Source of the DNA: Thraustochytrium sp. TN22
Lineage: Eukaryota > Sar > Bigyra > Thraustochytrida > Thraustochytriidae
Direction of reading: 5' to 3'
DNA: 64,000 bases
NCBI GenBank assembly: GCA_013306675.1
Contig: JABLUY010000142.1
Coordinates: forward strand, 1-64,000
Below the pieces are notes generated by a model. It saw only the letters and a program-made list of their open reading frames with translations, made no database searches and had not been told where the DNA came from. The position numbers and the translations under genes are program-made. This document shows, one piece after another, positions 1 to 8,817 of this stretch; position 1 is the stretch's first letter; each line of letters opens with the position of its first letter.

Positions 1-413
1 GGCGGCGGCGGCGGCGGCGGCGCGCGCTCGCCGCCGGCCGCCCCGCCCGCGGCGCGCCACGCTGCGCCGCGCGGCGCGCTCGCGGCATGGAACGGGGCGG
101 GACAAGGCATGACAACGACATGACGCGCAGCGCCGAGCGCCTCGCCGCCGCAGTCCCGCTTCGCGCTGCGCTAGCTCGCGCGCGCGGCGCTTCTCGCGGC
201 GGCGGCGGCGGCGGCGGCGGCGGGCGCGGAGCCTCCGGCATTCTCTGCGCGCGTACGGTCTTCTGCTTCGGGGCGCTCTCCCCGCGGAGGGCGGTCGGGC
301 GAGGCGAGGCGAGGCGAGGCGTGGCGCAGGGGCGTGAAGCTGTCTGTGCGCGGCGCGGAGCTGCACGCGGAGCACGGCGCGCGCGCGTGCGCTTTGTCTC
401 TCTCTCTGACACG
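1..413. other. GC-rich leader region before the first gene
   Basis: This stretch starts inside a CGG trinucleotide run (about 1-20) and has a second CGG run near 199-222. A short GGCGA pentamer run lies near 299-320, and a pyrimidine-rich CT tract sits just before the ATG at 414. It probably holds the promoter and 5' UTR of the LYR gene. The open frame extends upstream from 414 to an ATG at 87, but that part is low-complexity Gly/Arg/Ala with no family match, so I treat it as untranslated. Confidence 0.5.
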
Positions 414-653
414 ATGCATCCACTGGTGCGCGACCTGTACAAGCGCATCCTGGTGGCCGGCCGCGAGTACCCGCAGGGGCTGGACTGGGTCAAGGGCAAG
501 GCGAAGCCCTGGTTCAGGCAAAACGCGGACATCACGGACGAGGTGGAGATCAGGCGCAAGGTGGCCGAGGGCAGGTTTTGGGTGCGCGAGATGCAGAGCG
601 TCGTCAAGCTCAAGAAGTACCGTACGCTCAAGAACCGCTACTACGCGAGCTGA
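414..653 (+). CDS. ETFRF1: LYR-motif protein, ETFRF1/LYRM5-like
   Basis: A 79-residue protein that closely follows the LYRM5/ETFRF1 family. It has the LYR-type motif LYKRIL near residues 8-13, then GREYP and a C-terminal KYRTLKNRYY block matching the family's K-Y-R-x-x-K-x-R-Y-Y signature. In animals this small mitochondrial protein binds electron-transfer flavoprotein and displaces its FAD, and related LYR proteins bind acyl-carrier protein. I chose the ATG at 414 because it gives the usual family length (about 80-90 residues) and starts just before the LYR helix. Earlier in-frame ATGs would add over 100 low-complexity residues. The gene converges on the kinesin-like gene, with about 200 bases between the two stops. 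Function in this organism is inferred from the family. Confidence 0.85.
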   Translation: MHPLVRDLYKRILVAGREYPQGLDWVKGKAKPWFRQNADITDEVEIRRKVAEGRFWVREMQSVVKLKKYRTLKNRYYAS

Positions 654-851
654 TGAGTGTCATCGCTCGAAAGCTAAACATTTTAGTTGTACATGAAGGT
701 CGTCTCGTGCTCGTTTCGTAACCGAGACAAATGAACGTGTGGCACTGCATACCTACTGACTCTAACACGGCCGGGCCGAGGCGTAGCACGACACCCGACC
801 ATACGCAGGCAGCGAGTCACAACCTCGGTCTCGGCCTTGGTGGCGAGCCGA

Positions 852-3800
852 TTACGAGTCAACCTCAGCCCTAGTGGCGAGCTTCCACGGCGGCCGGCCC
901 TGGGCCGCAAAGGCCTCACGACCGCGCAGGCGCTGCCGCGACTCAGTGCGCGACGCAGCCCTCGGCCGTGCCTTGGCCTGCCGGTTCTCTTCGCGCGTCT
1001 TGGACACCTGCGACTTACGCTCGACCGGTTCGCTCGCACGGCGAAGACCTGTCGAGCCGACGCCTGGTCGACGCCGAGGAGCAGACGCGAGCCGTGCTGC
1101 GTGCAGACCCTCGCTCGCGCTGCGGGCGCGTGCCGAGGCCAGCGCGGCCTCCTGGTCGGCCTGCTCGAGCAGCTGGTTCAGGTCAGCCTCGCTCGCCTCG
1201 GCGGGCGCTGGACCGGCAGAGAACCCGGAGGAGGAGGAGAGTTGCGACTGGCTCAACGCGCGCTGCGTGCGCTTTGCCTTGAGCCCGGCCAGAAGCGACT
1301 GCGTGAAGGCACGGCGGTCCAGACGGGGGGCGCGGACCGCGGCGGCGGCTTCGCCAGCCTCGGCGGCCAGGTCGGCGCCCGCCTCGGCCTCCGCGTCAGC
1401 GAGGTCGTCGCCCGCTAACATGGCCTGCTTGCGCTCGCGCAGCAGCGCAACAATATCGTCGGCGGCGCCGCGCTTCGGCGGAGCGCCGCGACGCACGCTG
1501 TCCGCCGGGGGCAGCGCCGGGTTCAAGGCGCGCGCATGCTCGAGGTCGACGGCAGCCTGGTCAAGCTGGCGCGTGGCCTCCGCGAGGCGCCGGTGCAGCG
1601 CCTGGCGCTCGCGCTCGTACTTCTCGCGCAGACTGACGAGCTGCGTGTCGATCTGCTCGCTCAGCGCGTCGCGCTCGGCCTGCGCCTGCTGGCGCAGCTT
1701 GCGCGCCGTCTCGAGCTCGTAGCGTTCGCGCTTGGCGCGCGCCGAGAGCGCCTCGTTCTCGGCGCGTGCCTTGTCCAGCGCCTGCTGCTGCGCCTGCGAC
1801 TCGTGGAAGAGCGTCGTCAGCTTCTCCGAGAGCTCCTTGACGTACTTGGCCTGCTCCACGCTAGCCTTGCGCTCGCGACGCGCCTGCGCCTCGGCCTTTT
1901 GCCGCGCCGCCTGCGCAGCCTGGCCCGCCTTGAGCGCTGCGTTCAGCTCCTCCTGAATGCGCAGCACCGTGCCCTCCATCACGCGGCGGTACACCTCGAG
2001 GTCCTCTGCCGAGGTGCTGACAGCACCCGGCGCCAGCGCCGGCGGCGGCAAAGGCGAGACGGGCGGAGCGGATCTCCCTTGTGCCTCCGCCTTGGCCTCC
2101 GCGAGCTGTGCGCGCAGGGCCTCCGCCTCGCCGCGAAGCGCGTCCAGCTCGTGGCAGGCAGCCTCCTGCGTGGCGGCCAGTTCCTCGCGCAGGCTGCCCA
2201 CCTCGTCGCTGAGCATCTCGTTCTCGTCTTTAAGGAAGTCGTTAGCCTCCCCAAGCCCGTGCAGGGCGGCTGCGTCCTCGCGGAGCCGGCGCAGCGCGAG
2301 GCGCACCCAGGACGTGGCCTCTTGCATGACGTCCACGCTGCTGCTCGCGCTGAAGCGCGTACCGTCGCGACCCACACGAGTGGCCACTTCGAGCCAATGG
2401 ATTACGCGCTGGCCCTCTCCGTCGAGATCCTCCTCCTTCTCATCGTCATCATCATCATTGCGTTGGGCAACTTTAGGGGCAGAGGCGGCCGCTGCCGCCG
2501 TCCGTGCGGACACGGCGGCAGCGGCAGCCGCGACCGGAGCAATCTCGCGAATCTCCTGCATCCCGCAAAAGTGCTGAATACGCGCCATGAGGCCGAGAAC
2601 CGCGACTGTGCGGTCCGGATCCGCGACCCTGCGCGCGAAGGCGGGACCGGCCTCATCGTCGTTCTCCTCCTCCTCCTCCTCCTCCTCCTCGTTGGCAGCG
2701 TCGCCGTCCAAAGGTGGCTCGCAGCCGATGGCACCCAGCACAACGAGTGCCTCCTTGTCAAGGAGCGCGCCGCGGAGCAGGTTGGCAATGCGCGAGGCGT
2801 GAAAGGGCACGACGGGGCGCTGCGCTTCCAGGGCGTCCATCACCGCGCAGAAGTGCTGCAGCTCCACCGGCTCGCGTGGGTCGCAAAACACGAGCTGCAA
2901 CCGCGCGTCGTGCCGTTTAATGGTGAGCACGTGGTGCGTGGGCGCGGCGTCCGGACTTTGCGCCATTCGATCGCCCACCATGCGCTGCACGAGCTGCAGC
3001 GCCTCCTCGTTGTTGCATAGGCGCACCTCGAGCACGTTGACGAGGCCAGCGCCGCCGTCCGCCACGCGCGGCCGGTCGTCCGCGGACGCGGATGAGGGCC
3101 GCCGCCCGACATCGCCCGCGCCAGCGGCCTCCGCGAGCGCGTCATGCACGCCAAAGGCGTCGCTGCGCAGCTCCACCCACGACAAGTTGATGCCCCCGGC
3201 GCCGGCGGCCTGGTCGGATGGCGCGCTGTCGCGGCGGCCGCGGCCGGCGCGCACGGCGCCGGCGAACTCCTCCTCGAGCGAGCGCGCCAAGTCTAGCCGG
3301 TAAAATATGCTCTGGCATGCGAGCAGCACGGCCTGCGGGTCCCACTGGAAGACGAGCGCGCTGGCGTCCTTTCCCTGTGTGAACTGCTCCGCGCCGTGTT
3401 CCAGCGCCTCCGTGAATGCCCTTCGGCCCGCGCGGGCGTCTGCATACACCTGGTGCGCCTCAAACGCCATGTCCACGCCCTCGCCGCCGTTCTCCTCTGC
3501 CTCCACGTAGACGAGCGTGTTTTCGCCGTCCACGCGCACGGTCGCGGCCCTCCTCGCTCCTCGCCTCGGTCTCTCCTCCTCCAGCAGCCTGAAGCTCATC
3601 ACGCACGGGAACCTCCTCGCCGCGGCCAGCTGCTCCTCGCCCTCCCTGGCCCTGGCCGCCAGCAGCGCGCGGCACCTGGCCCTCTCCGCCTCCTCCTTGG
3701 CCTCCTCCACGGCGTGCTCGGAGCGCGCCGCGCCATGCCCGCTCGAGCCGCCGCCGCCGCCGCGCAGGCTCTTGGCCCAGCGCGCCTCGCCGGCCGGCGA

Positions 3801-3932
3801 CGCCGCGAACATCCCTGGCGTCCGCGCCGCCGCGCCGCCGCGCCCGCCGCCCGCCGCCCGCGGCGCCGCGCCGCCCGCGCCGCGCCGCGCCGCGCCGCCG
3901 AGCGAAACGGTTAGCAGGTTTGAACGCGCCAT
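852..3932 (-). CDS. kinesin-like coiled-coil protein with degenerated motor domain
   Basis: A 1026-residue protein from the ATG at 3932. About residues 110-460 resemble a kinesin head in order. ALEAQRPVVPFHASRIANLL aligns with the kinesin alpha4 region (normally A-L-x-x-x-x-x-h-V-P-Y-R-x-S-K-L-T-x-L-L), followed by a GNxKT-like strand read here as DKEALVVLGAIG and a neck-like segment near 445-455. The ATP-site motifs are missing. The P-loop GQTGxGKT position reads QWDPQAVLLA (about residue 195), and switch II DLAGSE reads VFCDPREP (about 350). A long coiled coil follows (about 530-810), rich in Glu, Ala, Arg and Gln, then a disordered basic tail with Ser-rich stretches. An acidic Glu run is inserted near 420. 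By inference it is a non-motile scaffold or regulatory dimer of kinesin origin. An unrelated coiled-coil protein is the alternative. Confidence 0.65.
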   Translation of the reverse strand: MARSNLLTVSLGGAARRGAGGAAPRAAGGGRGGAAARTPGMFAASPAGEARWAKSLRGGGGGSSGHGAARSEHAVEEAKEEAERARCRALLAARAREGEEQLAAARRFPCVMSFRLLEEERPRRGARRAATVRVDGENTLVYVEAEENGGEGVDMAFEAHQVYADARAGRRAFTEALEHGAEQFTQGKDASALVFQWDPQAVLLACQSIFYRLDLARSLEEEFAGAVRAGRGRRDSAPSDQAAGAGGINLSWVELRSDAFGVHDALAEAAGAGDVGRRPSSASADDRPRVADGGAGLVNVLEVRLCNNEEALQLVQRMVGDRMAQSPDAAPTHHVLTIKRHDARLQLVFCDPREPVELQHFCAVMDALEAQRPVVPFHASRIANLLRGALLDKEALVVLGAIGCEPPLDGDAANEEEEEEEEENDDEAGPAFARRVADPDRTVAVLGLMARIQHFCGMQEIREIAPVAAAAAAVSARTAAAAASAPKVAQRNDDDDDEKEEDLDGEGQRVIHWLEVATRVGRDGTRFSASSSVDVMQEATSWVRLALRRLREDAAALHGLGEANDFLKDENEMLSDEVGSLREELAATQEAACHELDALRGEAEALRAQLAEAKAEAQGRSAPPVSPLPPPALAPGAVSTSAEDLEVYRRVMEGTVLRIQEELNAALKAGQAAQAARQKAEAQARRERKASVEQAKYVKELSEKLTTLFHESQAQQQALDKARAENEALSARAKRERYELETARKLRQQAQAERDALSEQIDTQLVSLREKYERERQALHRRLAEATRQLDQAAVDLEHARALNPALPPADSVRRGAPPKRGAADDIVALLRERKQAMLAGDDLADAEAEAGADLAAEAGEAAAAVRAPRLDRRAFTQSLLAGLKAKRTQRALSQSQLSSSSGFSAGPAPAEASEADLNQLLEQADQEAALASARARSASEGLHAARLASAPRRRPGVGSTGLRRASEPVERKSQVSKTREENRQAKARPRAASRTESRQRLRGREAFAAQGRPPWKLATRAEVDS

Positions 3933-4109
3933 GCCACGCCAGGGCTGGCATGCGCTGCAGTCCCGCAAGCCCGCCCGCCCGCTCGGCCTCGCGCGCGCGC
4001 GCGCTCGCTGGCGGCGGCGCGCGCGGCCCGCGCTCCCCCCTCTCTCCCTCCCTCCCGCACGCACGCACGCAGACGCGGCGCGGCGGCGCGCGGCTCGCCG
4101 GCGGGAGGG
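3933..4109. promoter_or_regulatory. 177-bp divergent promoter region
   Basis: This short gap separates the divergent starts of the kinesin-like gene and the tubulin cofactor C gene, so both promoters must lie here or overlap the coding ends. It is GC-rich, with a CGCGCG run and a CTCCCTCC/CGCACGCACG stretch near 4039-4070. I see no clear TATA box. Confidence 0.4.
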
Positions 4110-5297
4110 ATGGCCGGCGAGGGCGAGGGCGAGGAGGCGCTGCGCGCGCAGTACGCCGCCGCGGAGTCCGCCGAGGCGGCGGAGGCCGCGGCGCGCAAGC
4201 GGGACGCGCTGGAGGAGCGGTGGCGGCGCAAGCTGGAGGACCGCCGCGAGGAGCAGGAGCGCCGCGAGCGCGAGCGCGAGGACGCCGCGGACCCGACGCA
4301 GGACGTGGACGCCTTCGCAGCGCGCTTCGCGGCGCTCGACGCCAGGGTCAAGGAGGGCCTCGAGGAGACCGCCGAAAAGGCGCAGGCCGACGCCGGCATG
4401 CCGCGCGCGGACCTCAAGGCGCGCCTCGACGCGCTCGCGCAGGTCGTCGGCGACATGCAAAAGGAGCTCGCCGCAGCCACGCTCTACCTGCCGCCGTACG
4501 ACATCCGCCAGGCTTCGGACCGCATCGCGGCGGCCGCGGCCGCCATCGACCAGGCCAGGGTGCAGCTCGCGCCACGGCGCAAGTTCGCCTTTGGCAGCAA
4601 GGCCAAGGCCAAGCTCAAGTCCGCCAGCGAGATCGCGGCCGCCACGCCGCCCAATGCGCCTGCCAGCGCCAGCGCCAGCGCTACTGCCACGGCCACGGCC
4701 ACCACCACCGCCGACGGGACCGCCGCGGCCGCGCCTGACGCGCGTCCGCGCGCTGCCGAGGCGCTCCTCGCGCAGATCAGCCTCGAGTCCACCGAGGTCG
4801 TTGTGGAAGGCCAGCGCGGCGCCACCGTCGACGTCTGCGCGGGCCGCGAGATGAGCAGCGACCAGGCCGTGCGCCTGCGTGACATGGAGGACTGCACTGT
4901 GCATTTGCTGCGGCCCACGGGCGCGGTTCGCTTCCTGCACCTCAAGCGCTGCAGGGTCTTTGTCGGCCCGGTGGCCGGCTCCTGCTTCTTTGAGGGCTGC
5001 GAGGACTGCGTCTTCATGGTCGCCTCGCGCCAGATCCGCATCCACGACTCGGAGCGCTGCGACTTCTACCTGCACGTGCTCTCGCGGCCCATCATCGAGC
5101 ACTGCTCCGCGCTGCGCTTCGCGCCGTACGGGCTCTCGTATGATGGTCTCCCGGCCCAGATCCAGGCCGCCGGCCTCGACGCGCCGCGCGCCGCTGAAAT
5201 GTGGAAGGATGTCGACGACTTTCGCTGGCTGCGCCAGCAGCAGAGCCCAAACTGGAACGTGCTTTTAGAAGACGACCGAGAGGCCGTCTCCTTGTAG
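4110..5297 (+). CDS. TBCC: tubulin-folding cofactor C (TBCC)
   Basis: A 395-residue protein with the TBCC layout. The N-terminal part is helical, charged and Glu/Arg-rich (about 1-150), followed by a Lys/Ala/Thr-rich linker (about 150-215) and a C-terminal beta-helical C-CAP/TBCC domain (about 225-360). The domain carries the family's hallmark Gln-x-Arg motif within SRQIRIHDS (Arg310), the arginine finger by which TBCC stimulates GTP hydrolysis on beta-tubulin in the cofactor C/D/E complex. The following CSALRFAPYG block also matches the family. It acts in the cytosol to release folded alpha/beta-tubulin dimers. The RP2 branch of this fold is less likely, because the N-terminal helical domain matches TBCC and no N-terminal Gly/Cys lipidation signal is seen. 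Confidence 0.88.
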   Translation: MAGEGEGEEALRAQYAAAESAEAAEAAARKRDALEERWRRKLEDRREEQERREREREDAADPTQDVDAFAARFAALDARVKEGLEETAEKAQADAGMPRADLKARLDALAQVVGDMQKELAAATLYLPPYDIRQASDRIAAAAAAIDQARVQLAPRRKFAFGSKAKAKLKSASEIAAATPPNAPASASASATATATATTTADGTAAAAPDARPRAAEALLAQISLESTEVVVEGQRGATVDVCAGREMSSDQAVRLRDMEDCTVHLLRPTGAVRFLHLKRCRVFVGPVAGSCFFEGCEDCVFMVASRQIRIHDSERCDFYLHVLSRPIIEHCSALRFAPYGLSYDGLPAQIQAAGLDAPRAAEMWKDVDDFRWLRQQQSPNWNVLLEDDREAVSL

Positions 5298-5546
5298 GTG
5301 GCATGCGCTGTGGACGGGCGGGCGGGCGCGCGCGCGCTCCGGGGCGGATCGCGCGCGACGCAAGACAGCGCAAAGGGCAAGAGGAAACCGAAAACAATTC
5401 TTATATTCTGTGAATGATCTTGAACCATGATGATGGAAGCCTTGGAGCCACCTCCGGCTGCTGAGCGCGCGGAAGCGGCGGAACACCTGCAAAGGGTGCG
5501 CGGCACGCGCGCTCAAATCGTTCTTCCCGCCTTTAAGACTCTCGTC

Positions 5547-6473
5547 TCAGCAGGCAGCGCGCCTCTCGAAGAAGTTGTCCGAGACCTCCTCGGTCAAGCG
5601 CTCCTCCGCGGCTCGCGTGCTGAAGAGGCTGGAGAGGGCCCGCAGTTCCGCCGTGCCGGTCCTCATGGTATTGTCAAACGCGACAATGGCGGCGCTCTCG
5701 ACCCTCTCATTTTCCTGCATCACCGTGTTCTCAACCTTGGCGTAGGCGGTCAGGTCGGCTTGATACTTGAGCCGGAGATAGCGCTCGCGGCAGACCGCGT
5801 GAATGAGGCGCACCGTGTCAAAGCACGCGCCGGCGCAGGGGAGATGGGTCGTGTACGGCGACGCGCTGTAGCCATCCTGCTTACTCCTCCTCAAGCGAAG
5901 AAACTTAGAGTAGCCCTTGCGATACTTGGCGTTCGTCTTCTCGCGGATGGACGGGTCCGACTGGATCGCCATGGCGCCGGCGTCCAGGCACATTTTCCAC
6001 AACGTCCGCGCCACCTGGACGGTAAGCTCGGACTCCTTGAGAAGACTCAGGATGCACCACAGCGCGTCGCAGTCCAGGTAGACAAGCCGCTGCCCGGACC
6101 CCGGGATGCGCAGCACGCTCACGTGGCGCGGGGCGTCCTCCAGGCGCAGGACACCCGCCTTGTCCTTGCGCACCAGCCTGAGCACCGTCTTGAAGAACTT
6201 GATCTTGCCCACGTCCCGCAGGTGCTTCATCACGCTCGCGCGCGCCTTGTCCATGACCGCATGGCCGCCGTTATCGCTGACGATCTGCTCGAGCCTGATC
6301 AGCTCCTCGGACTCCTTCGGCCGCGCCCGCATGGTGCTGGTCGCTCTGCCCAGCGCCTGCACCGTCGTCCTGCCGGTCTCCATGGCGTCGCCAAACCCCG
6401 CGCTCACCACCGCCAGCGCCTCGTTGGCGCGCGCGCTGCGCTCCCTCTCGCGCGGCACCATGGCGTTCTCCAT
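5547..6473 (-). CDS. hypothetical protein, 308 residues
   Basis: I do not recognise this protein. From the ATG at 6473 it encodes 308 residues that look like a real soluble protein: mixed hydrophobic/charged composition, few low-complexity stretches, no signal peptide and no membrane segment. It is basic and mostly helical in appearance, with a Lys/Arg-rich patch near residue 190 (YRKGYSKFLRLRRSKQ) and a Cys pair in the segment PCAGACFD. The frame stays open upstream of the ATG, but that stretch reads across pentamer repeats and is unlikely to be coding. The gene is divergent from the 7041 gene and convergent with TBCC, with a 249-bp gap to the TBCC stop. Confidence 0.6.
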   Translation of the reverse strand: MENAMVPRERERSARANEALAVVSAGFGDAMETGRTTVQALGRATSTMRARPKESEELIRLEQIVSDNGGHAVMDKARASVMKHLRDVGKIKFFKTVLRLVRKDKAGVLRLEDAPRHVSVLRIPGSGQRLVYLDCDALWCILSLLKESELTVQVARTLWKMCLDAGAMAIQSDPSIREKTNAKYRKGYSKFLRLRRSKQDGYSASPYTTHLPCAGACFDTVRLIHAVCRERYLRLKYQADLTAYAKVENTVMQENERVESAAIVAFDNTMRTGTAELRALSSLFSTRAAEERLTEEVSDNFFERRAAC

Positions 6474-6903
6474 GCTCGCGAACCCAGCCAAGCCCAGCCA
6501 AGCCAATGCAATCCAATCCAAGCCAAGCCAAGCCAAGCCAGGCGAAACGATTTTGCTGGGCCCTGCCTCCCCGCGCCCCCTCGCTCGCTTCGCTGCGCTT
6601 CGTCTCGCCTCGCCTCGCCTCGCCTCGCTCGCCTCGCCGCCGGAGCGCGCCGGGAGCGCCGCGGGACTGGGAGCGCCGCGGGAGCGTCTCGCCAGACGCC
6701 GCCGTGTCTCGCCAGACTCGATCGAGCCTGACTTGAGCGTCTCGCCAGACTCGAGCGTCTCGCCAGGCCAGACCAGACCAGACCAGACCAAATCTCCTTG
6801 TGCGGCGCGGGCGGGTGGGTGGGCGGCAACCCGGCGCAGCAGACCGCGAAGGCTGCGCTCGCGACGGCACGGCTGCGCTCGCGGCGGCACGGCGCGGGGC
6901 GCG

Positions 6904-6955
<52 letters not shown>

Positions 6956-7040
6956 CGCTCGCTCGCTCTCTCGCTCTCTCGCTCGCTCGCTACATCGCTA
7001 CATCGCTACATCGCGCCACGGTGGCTGAGCGCGCTACATC
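6474..7040. repeat. divergent intergenic region made largely of simple repeats
   Basis: This gap separates two divergent starts and carries several different short tandem repeats in a row. They are an AGCCA pentamer block (about 6484-6541), a CCTCG pentamer block (about 6604-6636), CGTCTCGCCAGA-type repeats (about 6690-6765), a CCAGA pentamer block (about 6764-6789), an uninterrupted CT dinucleotide tract (about 6906-6951) passing into GCTC repeats, and three TACATCGC units (about 6990-7014). No coding content is credible here. The region must hold both promoters. Confidence 0.75.
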
Positions 7041-8318
7041 ATGGATGCCTCGGATCGCATGGAGTGCGGCACGGGCGCTGCCGGGGCGCCTGCAGTCTTG
7101 CCGCTGGTGCTGGAGTTCTGCCTGGCGCTGGTCAGCCATACGGTGTGCCGCGCGAATGTCGTCAAGCAGGACCCGCAGAAGCGGGCGAAGCTGCTCGTCG
7201 ACATCCTGGAGAGCGCCAGGAAGGAGAAGGACTTCGACGTCCTCCTGGGGAAGCGGATCGTTCTCATCCTTCACCCGGACAAACAGCCGTTGGACGCCTC
7301 GCAGGATGCCAAGAACGTGGCCAAAAAGACCTTGGAGGTAAGCAAGCAGCTGCGCGCGGCGCTCCGGGCCAACGAGAGCCCCCAACTCTGGAAATTCGCC
7401 GAGGGCAAAGTCAGGAGGGCTCTTTTCGAAGCCTGCAACATAGCAAGACTTCTCGTTGGAATCAGCTGCACGCAGCACGCAAGTTCGTGCGCTCCAGGCC
7501 TCATCGACCTTTCCACAGGCGATGACGACGTGCAGCCCGTCGCCACGCAGCCCGATGACAGCTCTACCGAGTTATCATTGGACAGTCCCCCGAGCTCTCC
7601 CATGTCGAACGCATCAGGCAGATCGCCAGAGTCGCCCGGACGCGCGGCAGGCGACTCGCCTGGCGCAGATCTTCCATCTCGCATGGTAGCGCCTCGGACC
7701 GAGAGGCGCGGGCAGGATGGCGTCAACGCGCGCGAGAGTGAGCACGCGAGCATCCCTTGCACACCAGCGCTCTCGGCGACCCAAGACCGCGAGGCTCTCG
7801 CGCGGCAGGAGAAGATCTGCAACCCTCGCGACCACATACGCAAGGAACACGCGTCGGGTCCAGTGTCTTCAGGAGAGGTACATGCGGCATATGAGAACGC
7901 CATCGCGACGCAAATGCTTGACAAAGACGAGCGGTTAAAGGTGTTCAATCGCAAGAACCGTAACCATCGGCGTAGCGGTGGGCAGAAGAGCTACATTGAG
8001 CGGAGGACGATTTCGATGTGCACCCAGAAGGGACCCATCATGCGTTGCAAGCCGTCCCCAGAGAAGGTCGATGAAGTCCTTTGCACTTTTCGGTACATCC
8101 GAGATAGCCACAACGCCAGAATCAGTGAGAGCCACTCGCACCAAGAGCAGCCTTCTGGTCGGCAGCTCGCAGCCGGCGAAGGATTGTCAGTTTCGTCCAA
8201 GAAGCGCAAGCTGTCCGCCATGGGTGACGGCTCCGCTGACATCGTGAACGCTGAAGCTTATGGCGAGCCTCCAAGTCAGCGACGTGCCTCGCCCCGTTTT
8301 CTTTGCAGCACAAGCTAA
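7041..8318 (+). CDS. hypothetical protein with a J-domain-like HPDK segment
   Basis: A 425-residue protein from the ATG just after the repeat-rich leader. Residues about 45-110 contain KDFDVLLGKRIVLILHPDKQ, which resembles a J-domain: an F-x-x-L-L-G start to helix II and an HPD tripeptide followed by K, with helices on both sides. HPD is the Hsp70-stimulating signature, so a diverged co-chaperone is possible. The rest (about 160-425) is Ser/Pro/Arg-rich and probably disordered, with a basic KKRKL cluster near residue 385 that could be a nuclear signal. I see no signal peptide or membrane segment. The J-domain reading rests on one segment; the rest is unrecognised. Confidence 0.55.
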   Translation: MDASDRMECGTGAAGAPAVLPLVLEFCLALVSHTVCRANVVKQDPQKRAKLLVDILESARKEKDFDVLLGKRIVLILHPDKQPLDASQDAKNVAKKTLEVSKQLRAALRANESPQLWKFAEGKVRRALFEACNIARLLVGISCTQHASSCAPGLIDLSTGDDDVQPVATQPDDSSTELSLDSPPSSPMSNASGRSPESPGRAAGDSPGADLPSRMVAPRTERRGQDGVNARESEHASIPCTPALSATQDREALARQEKICNPRDHIRKEHASGPVSSGEVHAAYENAIATQMLDKDERLKVFNRKNRNHRRSGGQKSYIERRTISMCTQKGPIMRCKPSPEKVDEVLCTFRYIRDSHNARISESHSHQEQPSGRQLAAGEGLSVSSKKRKLSAMGDGSADIVNAEAYGEPPSQRRASPRFLCSTS

Positions 8319-8817
8319 GCAGCTGTACTAATATTCCAAAGGGTATCCTTGTGCTTGCTCTCGAAGCGCCCGAACGTTTGACGACATTTGACAATCAGTG
8401 GGCCAGCGACTTATTGGCTCGTAAAGTGTAAATGTGAGAAGAGAGGAGGCTTGCAAGCACAAATGGCATGATCGTGGGCGCACGGCACCAAGGGGACCGC
8501 CAATTTGGCGCGGCCATCAAATTTGCAAGCGCATTTCGTTGCTCTTTGTGGCGCTCTCGGAGTCGCTCTTTCACGATCGCTCGAGGCCGCCCAGGATTGT
8601 TCGCTTGCGTTGCTCGAGGTTAAGAGCCATGGGGAAAAGGTCGCCATGGGAGAAAGGTCGCCATGGGAGGAAGGTCGTTAGGTTCGCAAAGTGGTCATCC
8701 CCATCAACCTTGACTGCGAGCCCGGACTCGGCGAAGCCGCCCATGGCCAAGCAAGCTGACAATCTCAATCAGTCGATCAATCAATCAATCAATCACCTCG
8801 GCAGGCGCCCGGGCGGC
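8319..8817. other. intergenic region with short tandem repeats
   Basis: This region lies between two same-strand genes. It holds a threefold GGTCGCCATGGGA(G)-type repeat (about 8629-8680) and a TCAA tetramer run (about 8770-8795). In-frame ATGs at 8629 and 8743 could extend the next protein, but that part is low in family-like content, so I treat it as a 5' leader. Confidence 0.4.

Noticed and set aside
3517-4854. Long plus-strand open frame over the kinesin-like and TBCC genes
   Set aside because: Arg/Ala/Ser/Pro-rich shadow frame caused by high GC; the overlapping genes have clear family motifs.
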